This document shows positions 35,926-47,292 of a DNA stretch of 64,000 nt, piece by piece. Source of the DNA: Amanita rubescens (Eukaryota; Basidiomycota; Agaricomycetes; Agaricales; Amanitaceae); the NCBI GenBank assembly GCA_015039365.1, contig WION01000054.1, positions 124,001-188,000 of the forward strand. Direction: 5' to 3'. Numbering within the stretch: position 1 is the first letter of the stretch; the number at the start of each line of letters is the position of its first letter. The notes beneath the pieces are model-generated. The model searched no databases. It saw nothing but the letters and a program-made list of their open reading frames with translations, and had not been told where the DNA came from. The position numbers and the translations under genes are program-made.

Positions 35926-37101
35926 ATGTCCACCCCTTCTCAGAATCCATCAAGTCGTCAACTGCGTAGCTCAAATAAATTCTCGGCGGGCGAGATTCCG
36001 ACACGAACAACGAGAAAGAAAGACAAAGTAACGGGCGAGGTCATTTGGACGCATGCTCTGTGAGTATTATTATATCAACAAAATCCAAAAGCGGTTCCAA
36101 CAAGATTTTTTGGTAGGGAGGCTTGTCTTGTTGAGGGTAAATACTTTCACGCCGAAGGTCTTTCAACCATTGACCCTATCGACCAATGTGCAGCTCTCCG
36201 AGCGTATGATGGTGAAAGCGACGCGGGAAACGCTCCTCGGTGTAGATTTGTTTCGAATTATATCTACAAAAAAACTGGGATATCGCGGACTTCGACGCAG
36301 ATAAGCAGTCGTATCCAACAGATGGGTCGTGGGGCGAGCCCAGATCGTAAGCGCTTATTGCTGGCGGGACGACTTTATGCTCAGTCAATTATGTAGTCGT
36401 GAAGGTTCTTCACAAAGGAAAAAGGAAATCACCCGCGAGGAAAAACTTCTTTCGAGTAGACTCAGTGTCTCCTGCGCCGAATCAATGTGATCAGAATATG
36501 TTTATCAATTATCCTGTTCAAGAAAATTCGTAAGTCTACATACAAAAACTCATGAGGTTGGCTAAATGCGCGTCATCGTAGCCCGGCCTCGACAAGCGGA
36601 ACTTCTGATATTGATCATGGCACGCCACTGCAGCAAAGCACGCAGCTCGGCAATTGGACTACCCGAGATACTGAATATTACTGCCCAGACACGCTACCTA
36701 ACATTGGAACATCGACTGGCCAATATTCGGACGGGAATCTGCCTTCGGAAGCCGATTTTGAATATATCAACATGCTTACGGCGATGGATGTAAGCAATAT
36801 AAGCCAATTATTTCCATATCCTTACGATTACTATCCTGTGATGGCAACTATGGGGCAGGGTATGCACTCCCCGTCTTACGGCGATCAACCGGGGATTCCA
36901 AATATACAGCCGGTAAACCCTTATTACATGGAGCAGCAAAACTTTGCGTATCAAAGTTATCAAAACCAGCAGCAGGCCTTTATGGCCTATCCATATTTCA
37001 ATGCCAGCGTGCCTTTAGGCACGGGACAAGTAACTTATGGCGTGGATGGCCCTTTCACGCAGTACGGTGATGAGCACAGAGGTGCTCATCATACAGGTTA
37101 A
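35926..37101 (+). CDS. TEA/ATTS-domain transcription factor, 342 aa
   Basis: Four exons, 35926-36059, 36105-36346, 36397-36529 and 36582-37101. After a short basic N-terminus (TRTTRKKDKVTGEVIWTHAL) comes REACLVEG (helix 1), then CRFVSNYIYKKTG and SRTSTQISSRIQQM, which is the DNA-recognition helix of TEA/ATTS factors (compare the general S.YI...TG..RT.KQVSS.IQ pattern). This is the DNA-binding fold of TEAD, Tec1 and AbaA, regulators of development. A basic linker (KGKRKSPARKN) follows, and the C-terminal half is Ser/Thr/Gln/Tyr-rich (YQSYQNQQQAF), resembling an activation region. Helix 1 is more divergent than usual. It is convergent with TAN1, stops 5 bp apart. Confidence 0.78.
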
Positions 37102-37106
37102 TCATT

Positions 37107-38402
37107 CTATGATTTCTCTGGGTCAGGCTGTTTATTCGCCTGTACGCGTCCTTTCTGCTCTACATCGCACATTTTTTGTTGATTTGCCAACTCCATGACG
37201 TTAAACTTTGCCAAAGAGTAATACCCCTCCACGATCGAAACTCCAAACGTGTTCTGTAATGAATTATTCTGTAATTAACGCACATAGCAAACATTGGCGA
37301 CTTGCCTTGAAAACTTCGATGAGAATGAATATTTCTGGTTCGGTGAGAGATACGGTGTGACCTTCAGGAATGCATTGCGCCACTGTCTGGATGATTGACA
37401 TTCGGTCTAGAGTCGTGTGATTGCGGATCCTGATTTCAATTTTGTACTGCAGTGAAGCGGCCATTAAGCCAACTGCCCAAAAAACTGTACAACAACCCAC
37501 ACGCCACTTACTGTAAACTTCCGGTCATCATGTTTTGCAAAGAAAGGCTCGAATACTCTTCGACACAGTGATTGAATGTCTGCAAAGTTCGCGGCGCATG
37601 TATCTGACACTGGGACTAGTCTTTGTACGAATCTTGATTTTCCGCAGATGGTGCAGTTGTACAAATGAGCAAGAAGCAACGTGATGAATGACGGCTGCGT
37701 ACATACCTCGTCCGAGAAACACCCGTCTCTTTCACGTTCTTGATGTGTTGTACGACGAGTTCGACAGGATCCACGGGTGGTTTACACGATATGAAAACAA
37801 CTGAAAGTTCTCGTCAGAGATATACGACCCCCCTTGTATTTGGAACGTACGAACCGCACTGAGTGTTCGTCTGGCAATTGACTAACTACGATCAGATCTT
37901 TCTGGCACTTGGGGTTGAAAATTCAAGCATACCGAATCGGCTTTCTCTCTTTGGCCTTTTCATCGCAGACACCTCGCGAGCGATTTGTTCTTCGAGACTG
38001 AGTTTTTCTTCTTCTTCTTCCAGCTCATCAGGATCTTCTGGCCACATATCCGACGCGAGCTTGAGAAGATACTCATTCAACGGAGGCGAAAAGCAGAGTT
38101 ATCTCTATAACTCACTCACCGATTCGAATACATCGTATAACTCTCCTACTGCGCCCTTTTCCTTCCCTCTGATACCTGGAGGGCAAGGTGAACAAACGCA
38201 TGTACAATGGAATAACGCTCACAGCTAGCCCAAACGCCTGGCCCTTCAATATGCGATTTTGTCCGGATCGAAGTGCCATCCTAACACAGTGTTAGCAGAA
38301 AAGCGCAAAAGCGAGAACACTTACCAGTCTAAACCTTTTCTTTGAAGACGAACCTTCGCCTTCACGCGCACGTTTCTTCCCCTTCGAGTCTGATCCTGGC
38401 AT
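37107..38402 (-). CDS. TAN1: TAN1-like THUMP-domain tRNA acetylation adaptor
   Basis: Required for N4-acetylcytidine in the D-arm of tRNA-Ser/Leu, acting with the Kre33/NAT10 acetyltransferase. The N-terminus is basic (KGKKRAREGEG), then GPGVWASC|IRGKEKGAVGELYDVFES, an acidic segment EDPDELEEEEEKLSLEEQ, CVVFISCKPPVDPVELVVQHI and ETGVSRTR. The THUMP domain runs from QRLVPVSDTCAANF to KIEIRIRNHTTLDR, QTVAQCIPEGHTVSLTEPE and ILIEVFK, then NTFGVSIVEGYYSLAKFNVMELA. All parts join in frame across about seven short introns. The start is at 38402, 100 bp from a tRNA-Thr gene. Confidence 0.9.
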
Positions 38403-38501
38403 GCAAGTGGTTAGCACGAAAGTTGCAGGTGACAGCACGTCGGAGACGCAGATCTGAGATCCAAGTGTGTATACGTAAAATTGCCAAATAAAACATTAGA
38501 A

Positions 38502-38573
38502 GCCGCGTTGGCGTAGTGGTAGCGCGTCGCACTTGTAATGCGAAGGTCACTCGTTCAATCCGGGTACGTGGCA
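38502..38573 (+). tRNA. tRNA-Thr (TGT)
   Basis: Acceptor stem GCCGCGT/ACGTGGC (one G-T pair), D-loop AGTGGTAG, anticodon stem TCGCA/TGCGA enclosing CTTGTAA with anticodon TGT, variable AGGTC, T-arm ACTCG-TTCAATC-CGGGT, discriminator A. No intron. T5 at 38578-38582 serves as terminator. Confidence 0.93.
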
Positions 38574-39151
38574 TTTGTTTTTGTTTTGCCCCATTCATTT
38601 CCGTTGGATCTCGTTAGATCTACGCCCGCAAACGATAATCATTAAACTCATGTAGTAATTTACCGCTTGAAACCATGTCCAATCAAAACGAAAAGAGGAT
38701 TAAAAAAAAAAATTCCAGGGCTACAATGGACCGACCATACAGTCATTACCGATCATAATATACGCGTACTCCAACAACCACTCTACGAAAGAAAAAAAAC
38801 CGAAACCCGTCCAATCAACCTTATAATGTTAACCTAATAATCCAACATGTCAATATAGCGAAAAAAAGGGAATAAATTATGATGGTGTAATATATTATAT
38901 GCGTGTTCGTGAATGTTCGTGTGTAGGGGAAAGCATGTCATAAGTGGAAACGTTACTTTTCGAACGACGCCGTGGCTGCAGCAGAGCCGAGAGATTGGCG
39001 AAGATTGGAGCAAATCAGGGTTGTTGACCAGTCTGGGATCCGATCTGGGACTAAGGACTGTTCCCGGATTGAATAAAGCCGCAGGACTCTCCGACGCAGC
39101 ATCGCGCTTGACATTGACCGTCAGAACAAAGCACGACGGACGTTGTCGTTG
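38574..39151. other. Intergenic, AT-rich
   Basis: 580 bp with A-runs around 38702 and 38793 and AT-rich sequence to 38900. No gene recognised. Confidence 0.5.
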
Positions 39152-40490
39152 CTACGAGCTCTCTTCTTCTTCTTCCTCATCTTCATCGCCGGCCTTGGCA
39201 TCGTACTTGCCCTCTCCGCCTTTCCATTCGCGCTCCCATAGAGGCTGCTCCACAGACGGCGTCATTACCGGATGTCCCGGGGGCAAAGCCTCCCGCGCAC
39301 GGTGCAGACGGTTCACAAGAGCCTGACGCTCCGAGATCAGCTCGTTGATATAATCAATAGCTATCCAAAAGATGTGAGCAGTGCACATATATACATATGC
39401 GCAAAAAAACGCACTTTTTGACAGCACAACGTTCTCACTTCTCGGCCCAGCCCGTCCATCCGTCTTGTCTTCCTTTTTCCCTCTTTTCGATTTCCCACTC
39501 GAAGGAGTCCTGCCATTCATCTTTGCACTCGCAGCTGCCCTCGTCTCCGCTTCTCGCCCTTCCTCCTCTAGGATAGCCTCCCGCAACGCAGGCACAGTCT
39601 CACAAAGCGCATCATACCCTCTCTTAATATTCGCCCTCCGTTTTTGCTCAGACTGGATATGATTCGCCTTTTTCTGAGAAGGCGACAACAAATTCTGTTT
39701 CGGCCCCGCGGGAGGTTGCACGCTGAGAGACGGCGTCTGTGGGAAAGAAACAAGAATTTAAAAATATAAAAACCAACGTAATGGGAATCACAGGATGACT
39801 TGCCTGTTGCTTGGTCAGTCTGGGAGAGGTTGGCTGGGGTGACGGATGCGCCTCGTTTACGACTGATGACGTACTGCTGAACGCATATATGGGTGTGGGG
39901 GTGGTCGTGCTGGGAGTCGTGGCTGCGGAAGAAGTCGCAGTGCTCGTTGGTGGGCTGGCAGAGTGCGGTCCGTGTCCATCCGTGCGCGAGGAGGGTACGG
40001 TTAGCGGACGCAAATGGTGCGCGTCTGGCACGGGCTGTGAGGGATCTTGTATTGGTTGCTGGTGGAGTGGTAGGGGATATAGCGAATGCTTGTGGGGTTG
40101 CATATAAGGAAACGGATCATGGGAAATAGACGCGTGCTGGTGGTGGTGGTGGTTATGGTGGTGGTCTCCTATCTGATGGTGGTGGATCTGCTGTTGCTGA
40201 CGATGAAATTCGTATGGGTGGTGTTGCTGTTGTGGATGTGGACGACGAGGAGTATGGTGTAAGTAATTGTGGGAAGCAAAGTCTGTCTGCCAGCGATCAG
40301 CATCAAGGGCCATGAGCTCCTTGGTCGCCTTTGCTAATGCCTCGCGTCCCTGGGCCTGAGGAATAGGAACGTCGGCTACGTCGTCGGGATTTCCAGCAGA
40401 GTAAAGAGCCCAATCATTGGTAGGACCGTCTATTGAAGCGAGGAAGGATTGAATTACGTGGGTTTCTGGGGGCGAGAGGAGAGATTCCAT
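39152..40490 (-). CDS. bHLH transcription factor, 405 aa, His/Gln-rich N-terminus
   Basis: Three exons, 40490-39804, 39736-39415 and 39360-39152. The first intron is GC-AG (CAACAG|GCAAGT). The start at 40488-40490 (MESLLSPPETHV) was preferred over an upstream in-frame ATG because the upstream part lies in a Pro/Arg-rich leader. Residues about 120-150 form a striking His tract (DHHHNHHHHQH) flanked by Gln and Pro. The bHLH lies at about residue 250-345: KKANHIQSEQKRRANIKRGYD (basic region with the H-E-R-like S-E-x-x-R-R pattern and helix 1), a long Lys/Ser-rich loop, then LSKTIDYINELISER (helix 2). The C-terminus is a poly-Glu tail. INO4/MLX-like in spacing, but exact subfamily is uncertain. 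Confidence 0.82.
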
Positions 40491-41048
40491 TGGGTTAGGA
40501 AGAGACGGACAGAGGGGCTCTCTTAACCGGCTCACCTTCCGCATTTGGTTCTCCTCCGCTCTTCCGCTTCCGCCGTCTCGAGTCGTCCACCTCCGTTTAT
40601 GACTTGGCTGTAGTCTAGTTACGCTTGTCAACGCCCACGCTTGTCATGGCATCCAGAGACCGTCTTGTACTCCAGCCACAATCCCGCTCGAGATTGTTTA
40701 CTATCACATGCCATCATTGACGCAAATCTCTCAAGAAACTCAACTGAGCCGTCTCGTGATGCCGTAATGCTCCTCGTGCTTCACCCGGCTGTTACACATC
40801 ACAACATTATATTAACTACAGTGCTCTAAGGTATTTAAGAAAACAAATTGTGCGCCTTTCAACGAGTGTATATAGTAAGTACTGTACACCACCTGGCATC
40901 AAGCAAAAAAAAACCGAACCGAGAAAATCGAAAACGCAAAACAATACAAACACAGCAATACACACGGGCCAATGGGATAATGCAAATTACACGAGAGCAG
41001 CCGACTGGAGATATCCTCGAAATATCGAATCGCGGACTATTACGATCG
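40491..41048. other. Intergenic / possible G-alpha 3' end
   Basis: 560 bp. If the last G-alpha exon uses the acceptor nearer 41060, its frame stays open to 40859; otherwise nothing is here. Confidence 0.4.
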
Positions 41049-42976
41049 TCAATCATAGTGGCTGACAGCTGTGTCAAAACGTCTTACCGTTACCAATGAT
41101 ACGTTGCGTTGCTTTGGTATCCTGTTACAGATATAAAACCAATACACTTGTTCTAATAATGGCCTTCTTACCGTAACGTTGGTAAAATGCGTATATAAAA
41201 CACGTCTATTTTCATTGTTCCGCCGATGTACTTGCAAAAAGTGGGCGCGGAAGTACTGCACGACAGTTTCGTACTCATTCGATCGTTCCCCGAACGATGT
41301 GATGCTGCATTTAATCAGCTGATTGTCGAGTATTCACGTTGCAAGGTTTATCACTGACTATTTCCGAACTTTTAATCCCTTGTCCAGCTTGGATTTTAAT
41401 AAATCAGTCTTGTCTGCCACCCGAGAAGAAAAAATTCAGTATCCTGCTCGGAACGTAGAGCAGTCAAACCTACTCAGGAAAAGCACCAAATGTACACTTT
41501 TAAGCAAGCGGTTGGAACAAATCTGCGTGAACAACTGAAGGGAATCGTCGATCCGATTCGTTCGGGGATCCTCTTCAAGGTACTAGTGATCACGATTCGC
41601 AAACAATAACGGCAGCACCTTCTGCAGAAGCTTACCTGATCGAAAGCGCTGATTGGCGCGAGGAAAATGATGGCGTTTGCATCATCAAAGTATGGAACCC
41701 ATGAATGGCGTTGCCCTCTTGCACCTCCAACGTCAAACAAATGCCACGTAACGTCTTTGCCATGGATGTTAACATCAAAAATGTGTTCCATAACACCCAT
41801 TGTCTGAATTCGGGCATGCAAGATATCGTCTGAAAATGAGTCCGTTAAATGCTGTGCGATTGAAACCTGAAGTATTTACCCGTGGTGGGAATGTAGTCCG
41901 GATCAGCAACCCGTGAAATGTGCTTCAGGAAGCTGTACATAGAGCGGCAACGTGTCAAAGAAGCATGCACCCAATTACTTCGCACAACCTACAATTCAGA
42001 CCATTCATCCAATTTTAATCTTCGCTTCGCCATCAACGCCTTGACGGTGGGGTGGTTCCACAATTCTTTGACGTCCCGTTCCGAAGCCTTTAGCATTTGT
42101 GCAACATCTTGAACCAAGATATCCTGTCCGGGATCTAGGCTGTCGCGACCCTTGCCATTGTGGCCGTTATCCACTTGCCTCCTTTGTCTGATTCGCCCTA
42201 CAGCATTTTCGATCGTTCGAGCTTGCCAGCCGCTACGAACGAAAACGCCGCCTTTGCCAGACCCTGACACTGTAATCCCTCCGCTTAGGCGATCGGCGAG
42301 CTGAGCATCAGTAGCGACCAAAGGTGATAATCTTCGTCGGAGATTAGCGATCTGTATTGGACCGTTATCCCTGGGCGAGGTCGCAAAATTACTCGTAGAT
42401 GAGGAAGAAGCGGTGAAGGATGAAGGAGACCCATTTGCAGTCAGAGGGTTCACAAGAGATGGCGATGGGGAAGGCTGATCTGCGAATCCGCCTCCTCTCG
42501 ATCGCGAGTAGGGGTCTGGAGAAAAGTCTGGTTCGTCGTCTGCAGAGTCGTCCCATGCCTCCAGCGTGTTTAGAATGTGCTTTAAAGAGCGGACTACGTT
42601 AAAGTAGATGACAGTTTTCCAAGAAATGCGTTCCTGATCGAGGGAATTGGGCTTGTACATGAGTTGGAATTGCTTTTGCAGGGTAGACTTTCCGCTCTCG
42701 GCCTGACCGAGGAGAAGCAGCTGAAGGAAGCCAAGAAGACATCCACGAGTTAGTATATGCGCACCCAGAGACTGGGCGGGTTACCTTTATATCGTCCTTG
42801 TTTCGTTTTAGGCGTTCCCGCTCTTGCTTGAGATCTTCGTCGATTTGCTCCGAAACGCGCTTTGCATTTGCTTCGGCTTCGAGACGCAAGTAGCGCTGTT
42901 GCTCGGTCTCCGTGGCCGGGGGCTGGAGAGCAGCCGTGATGGGGTCATCCTGGCTGTAAACGGAGGGCGTGCGCAT
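41049..42976 (-). CDS. Heterotrimeric G-protein alpha subunit, divergent, with large insert
   Basis: About nine exons. P-loop LLLLGQAESGKST (G1), helical-domain insertion of roughly 150 residues rich in Ser/Pro/Arg after the first helix (SPDPYSRSRGGG to GRDSLDPGQD), switch I DILHARIQTMGVMEHIFDV with the catalytic Arg retained, G3 DVGGARGQRHSW where the usual Gln (DVGGQ) is Ala, then AIIFLAPISAFDQ, YLEEDPRTNRIDDSL, G4 NKTD, and the G5-like HFTNVTDTKATQRI. The N-terminus lacks the MGC(x)S myristoylation/palmitoylation start. The extreme C-terminus after IIGN is ambiguous between two acceptors, one giving a stop at 41049. Such G-alphas are expanded in Basidiomycota; receptor coupling unknown. 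Confidence 0.85.
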
Positions 42977-43499
42977 TGGAGCCCCACAAGAGGAGGAAGA
43001 AGAAGTGGTGGTTGGAAGAGAAGATGATGGCAGTGCACACTACTTAAGTCATAATGCTCCTCTGAAGGGCCGGGCTCGTCACATCTACTCCATCACTTTT
43101 GATCCCGCGGACCCACGACGTGGCGGTCCTCGACATCAAAAGTAATAACAGCTTTTCCTATTGTCAATTACTTTATCTTGACACGAAATAGAAGTAAGAG
43201 TTGGATGTTAACTTACTCTATGAAAATACTTCGACAGCTTTCTACCCTGAGCCGCGAAATTAGCGCATATACACACATCATGTTCATAGCACACCTCGGG
43301 ATCGCCTTGGAAACCGATCCCGAGTATGTTCCTCCGCACATAATCATAAATGGCATAGCACTATTTCCGCGTTTATTCAAAGCCGTCTTTTGTTTTCTAG
43401 ATACAGCTGCGGTGGCCTACCTATACGAAGCTCTACTATTCAGTACTTCAGTTGCAACCATATGCGCGTTTATATATGCTCCAGTCTTTAGCCGAAGCT

Positions 43500-44812
43500 T
43501 TAAATATCACTAGATACACGTTTTATTTCGCTCAACAAATCTTTCTCATACTGTCCAAATACGACCAACGCATCTTCCAACTTTCTGGAAACTTCCGTAT
43601 CTGCTTCAATGGCTTGACGTAACAGCGCGCCATCATTTGCAAGGTAATCTTTCTCTGATGGAAACGTGAATCATTGGTAGAGAAACAATCGAGATAACGA
43701 ACCAATATCAAGAACATCCAATGCAGGTGGCTCGGGTGCAGTGAATGTATCTGCAGGTACAGCAGGCAATGCTTCCAGTGCCTCGAGAATTGCAGGGAAT
43801 ATGGTCAAACGGTGAGGACGAATAGAGGCCAGAGCAATTGCCTATTTTTATCACAAATTGAAGGCTTAGACTAGACGGGACAACGAACCTCCTTGGGAGT
43901 AACAACGCTACAAACTATGAATTACCTCCGCCAATACAGACAGACAAAAGAAAACCTACCTAGCCGGGATCACGAGTGTTTTAGACTGGATCCTTGTGTA
44001 TGCGCTGAGAATAGACTGCGTAGTACGTATACCAGGGTGCTCTGTCACAGGGGAAGCATATTCCTTGTATAGTGTTTTATCAAAATGTGCCCGAAGCTCT
44101 GTGCTACTGATCAGAGTTGTAAGCTACGGGCGAAATACGCGTCGTACCGTTCAGATACGGGGAAATGTGGATACATCCAGCCTGAGATGCCGCAAGTGCC
44201 TGGGGAACGGAAAACAAACAAGTTCCTAGGGTTTGAATGCCCGCTTTGGAGAGTTGTGAACAAGCAATCAAAGCTTCGACCGTGGACGGAATCTTGATGC
44301 AAACACGGTCTCTAAGAACAATCTTTTGAACACCCCGGCGGTGCAAGGAAGACAAAGGGCATACTTTGGTATGCCGTGTGCAGCGAATAGATCTACGAGC
44401 TTCGTGGCATGATCAATGGTTTTCTGAGTATCGTGGGCCCTGAGAGGCGAAACCTGGGCATGTACTTTGCCGCGTATATACGGATAGACCTTTTTGATAA
44501 CTAGAACAGTCTGCGACTTTCAGCCTAAGCACAAAATTCCATTCACAAGAAAAATCGTACAAACAGATCGGAGACTTCATCAGCGAATTCTTCGCTGCCA
44601 ACACCGCGAGCTCTGACTTGTTTGATAGCTTCTTTGAGAACGTCCTTGCTATCACCAATAGCTTCATGGTAAGAGAAAAACTGGTTCGACGTCGTATTCT
44701 CGAAAGGCTCCGAACGCGCAAGGTATCTCTCGGCGACGGTATAATCCATCGAGTCCAAGTCGACGGATACAAAGGATCGGATTTGGGCAAGAAGATTCGG
44801 GTATTGGGACAT
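43500..44812 (-). CDS. Transaldolase-family protein
   Basis: Aldol transfer enzyme of the pentose-phosphate pathway fold (TIM barrel). The minus-strand exons start MSQYPNLLAQIRSFVSVDLDSMD and continue TVLVIKKVYPYIRGKVHAQV, HDTQKTIDHATKLVDLFAAHGIPK, VCIKIPSTVEALIAC (Schiff-base Lys in KIPST), LGTCLFSVPQALAASQAGCIHISPYLNELRAHF, SKTLVIPA, SVVTPKEAIALASIRPHRLTI and a C-terminal helix ending SSDI. These are landmarks of the fungal transaldolase subfamily that is distinct from TAL1. Every exon joins in frame. Physiological substrate not established for this subfamily. An overlapping plus ORF at 43178-43513 is not supported. Confidence 0.85.
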
Positions 44813-44981
44813 GGCTGGGTGTACGAGAGAGTACAGGATTCATCTTTATATGTTGACATGTCGTGATGGCAAAGCGCCGGAAATGATAAAAATTTTGGTG
44901 GTATGACCATGTACCAGGAGATATCGTTTCAAGTTTGTGTTGAGTTGATGACATCCATCACTGACTAACGTGCCTTCCACA

Positions 44982-45732
44982 ATGGTAACTTTTCTGTTTC
45001 TTGTCAATCTCTCGCTGACAGAAGCGTCTATAGTCTGTTATGCTGCATACAACTCATGGCGAAATAAAGGTATGTGTGGTTTAAATCGAATGAATACCAC
45101 TCACGCGAAATCAGATCGAAGTATTTTGCGAAGCGGTACCAAAGGCTGCAGAGGTGAGACTGACGATTGTCATGTATCCTATCTCCTAACGCCTCTTCAG
45201 AACTTTCTCGCTCTATGCGCGTCCAACTATTACGATAACTCCCTGTTTCACCGAAACATCAAAGGCTTCATGATTCAAACCGGTGACCCAACGGGTACAG
45301 GAAAGGGAGGTGAAAGCATGTGGGGAGGCTCATTCGAGGACGAGATACGTTCCACGCTCAAGGTTTGTATACATATTCCCTCAGCCTAATCGACGGTCGC
45401 TCAAAGAAACAGTTCAACGTCCGGGGCGTCGTTGCAATGGCCAACTCGGGACCAGATACGAACATGTCGCAGTTTTTCATCACGTACGCTAAGCAGACAC
45501 ATCTGGACGGGAAATACACCATCTTTGGTAAAGTGATTGACGGCGGCGACTCGACGTTAGATGCCATGGAACGTGTACCTGTCAATAACAAAAACCGGCC
45601 TCTTAATGAGATAAAGCTGACGCATGTAAGGACTTTGTTAGAACACCGTCCCGAGTCTGCGCTGACAGCCATCATGGCTAGATCACAATTCATGCGAACC
45701 CCATTGCGGACGCGGCACTTTCCCGCCAATAG
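44982..45732 (+). CDS. Cyclophilin-type peptidyl-prolyl isomerase (PPIL3/Cyp10-like), 167 aa
   Basis: Six exons, 44982-44984, 45034-45069, 45115-45153, 45201-45362, 45413-45625 and 45682-45732. The first coding exon is just the ATG: an intron GTAACT..ATAG follows immediately, and joining gives [19 protein letters not shown], the conserved PPIL3 start. Active-site residues are present in [15 protein letters not shown] (Arg), [16 protein letters not shown] (Q and F) and [12 protein letters not shown] (the usual Trp is Tyr/Lys here as in PPIL3). PPIL3 is a spliceosome-associated isomerase. An alternative start at the internal ATG (MLHTTHG) would drop three residues. The C-terminus [16 protein letters not shown] matches the family. 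Confidence 0.92.
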
Positions 45733-45885
45733 AGGCTGATCCTCTGCGTATAATGTAATGAAGTGCCATTATTCGCCCCTCTGCTTCCGCAGATCGCTTC
45801 CTAGAGTTAGCCCAAGAAACCTACACGTCGCAAGTTTAACTACCAGCCCCGCATTGTTGGTATCTCGTCTCGCATACACACACAG

Positions 45886-47104
45886 TCACCGTTTAATGAA
45901 TCCGACGAGTTCCTTCTGCAGTTCCCTCTGCCTTCGTGCTTTCTCCAGATCGTCGACACTGCGTAAATCATATACAATATCTCTGGTCTTGCCAAAATAT
46001 ACCTAATTTTAAAAAAAAAAAAAAAGTCAAATCGCATCTCTGCGTGATATTTTATGAAATTAACCTCTTGTAGGAGATTTCTCATCTTAATTTCCATATC
46101 TTCTATCATCCTCCCAGTATTCGAAATATGCGACGTCATGTCGTGTAATGGGCAGTCCTGTTCTGTCTGAACAGCTCCAGTCAATTAGTTTACTGCGATA
46201 CAAAGATTAAATGGTACCTGTCGCGTCATACTCCCACTCAAACTCACTGCACCTTGTCGTTTCAAACCCTCAACACCTTTTTTCTCTCCGTGTTCTTTAT
46301 CTTCACCTTCCGATTCTTTACGTGTTAAGAGATGCAGCATGATTGTCGACGTTAGCTTATAATGTGCCTGGCGTCCCCGCTCAGCTGCTTCAAATACATG
46401 AATGGAATCCCATGACCCTGAAGGTTCGTTTGGTGATCCCGGCGTCATCGCTACAGAAAAAAATCAGCTCAAAAAACGCCTGATTGAACGTATATAAACA
46501 TACTCTTTTTCATCAAAACAACTCCTGCAAATCCACCATCCTCCAGATCCCATAGATATACAGACGAAACGCCTCCTTCGAAGTATCTGAGAATAATAAA
46601 ACAAGGACGTACATTGCTATTGTTAGGAAAAAGTAAAACTCGCAAAGATGAAGTGAATCGTACAATTCGCGATAAGTGTCAAAAGCCTCATTTGCCGCAA
46701 TCTCCAATTTTCGCAGTTTGGCCGACGGTATCGTCCCGTCCTCTAGAGGAGGATCGTATTCGTTTGACCATGGTGACCTGAGGCAAAGTCGTATGGTGTC
46801 AATTTTTGCTTCCGCAGTATAAACGGTTAAGAAAACCGCAACATCACGAAGAGAATACGCCCCCCCCCCTGCAACAGATACATGTACTCACCTATAACTG
46901 TCGCCATCGCGATTATAGTCGCACGCGAGGTAATCCCTTCCTGTGGCTCGATCCGTTTTTGAGCTTTAGAGGTTGATCCACGCTTCCAAGAAGATCATCT
47001 GCGTAGTCTGGGCAAATTGCAACGAGAGCCTCCACGTTCTCCTCTGTACGTGTCGGCGGCAGGCGCCGCATGAGATCTAGCATCGAGTCCACCAGCTCAG
47101 TCAT
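45886..47104 (-). CDS. CAP2: F-actin-capping protein beta subunit, with apparent +1 frameshift
   Basis: Caps barbed ends of actin filaments as a heterodimer with CAP1. Landmarks in order: [157 protein letters not shown] and VGFIKR at the C-terminus. Between PLKLK and [10 protein letters not shown] the frame changes by one base within a run of five A (T5 on the plus strand, 46956-46960); four would keep the frame. Because CAP2 is a conserved single-copy gene, a homopolymer sequencing error is the simpler explanation. Convergent with the cyclophilin gene, stops 153 bp apart. Confidence 0.88.
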
Positions 47105-47292
47105 GGTTGCAGATAAGGCTGCTTCGGCCTTGGAATGTAAGATATATTAATGTTTCTAAATATGGAAGCACTCATTTTGTAAGACAAATCAATCATTATT
47201 CGGATGTAGATAGCACAGGCCTAGCTACGTATCACAACCATATCAGAGAAGATCAGACAAAGTAAATAGAAATATTGTTCGTTTGGATAAGT

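Noticed and set aside
43178..43513. 111-codon hydrophobic plus ORF
   Set aside because: Overlaps the transaldolase 3' end; no domain, likely shadow plus AT-rich intergenic sequence.
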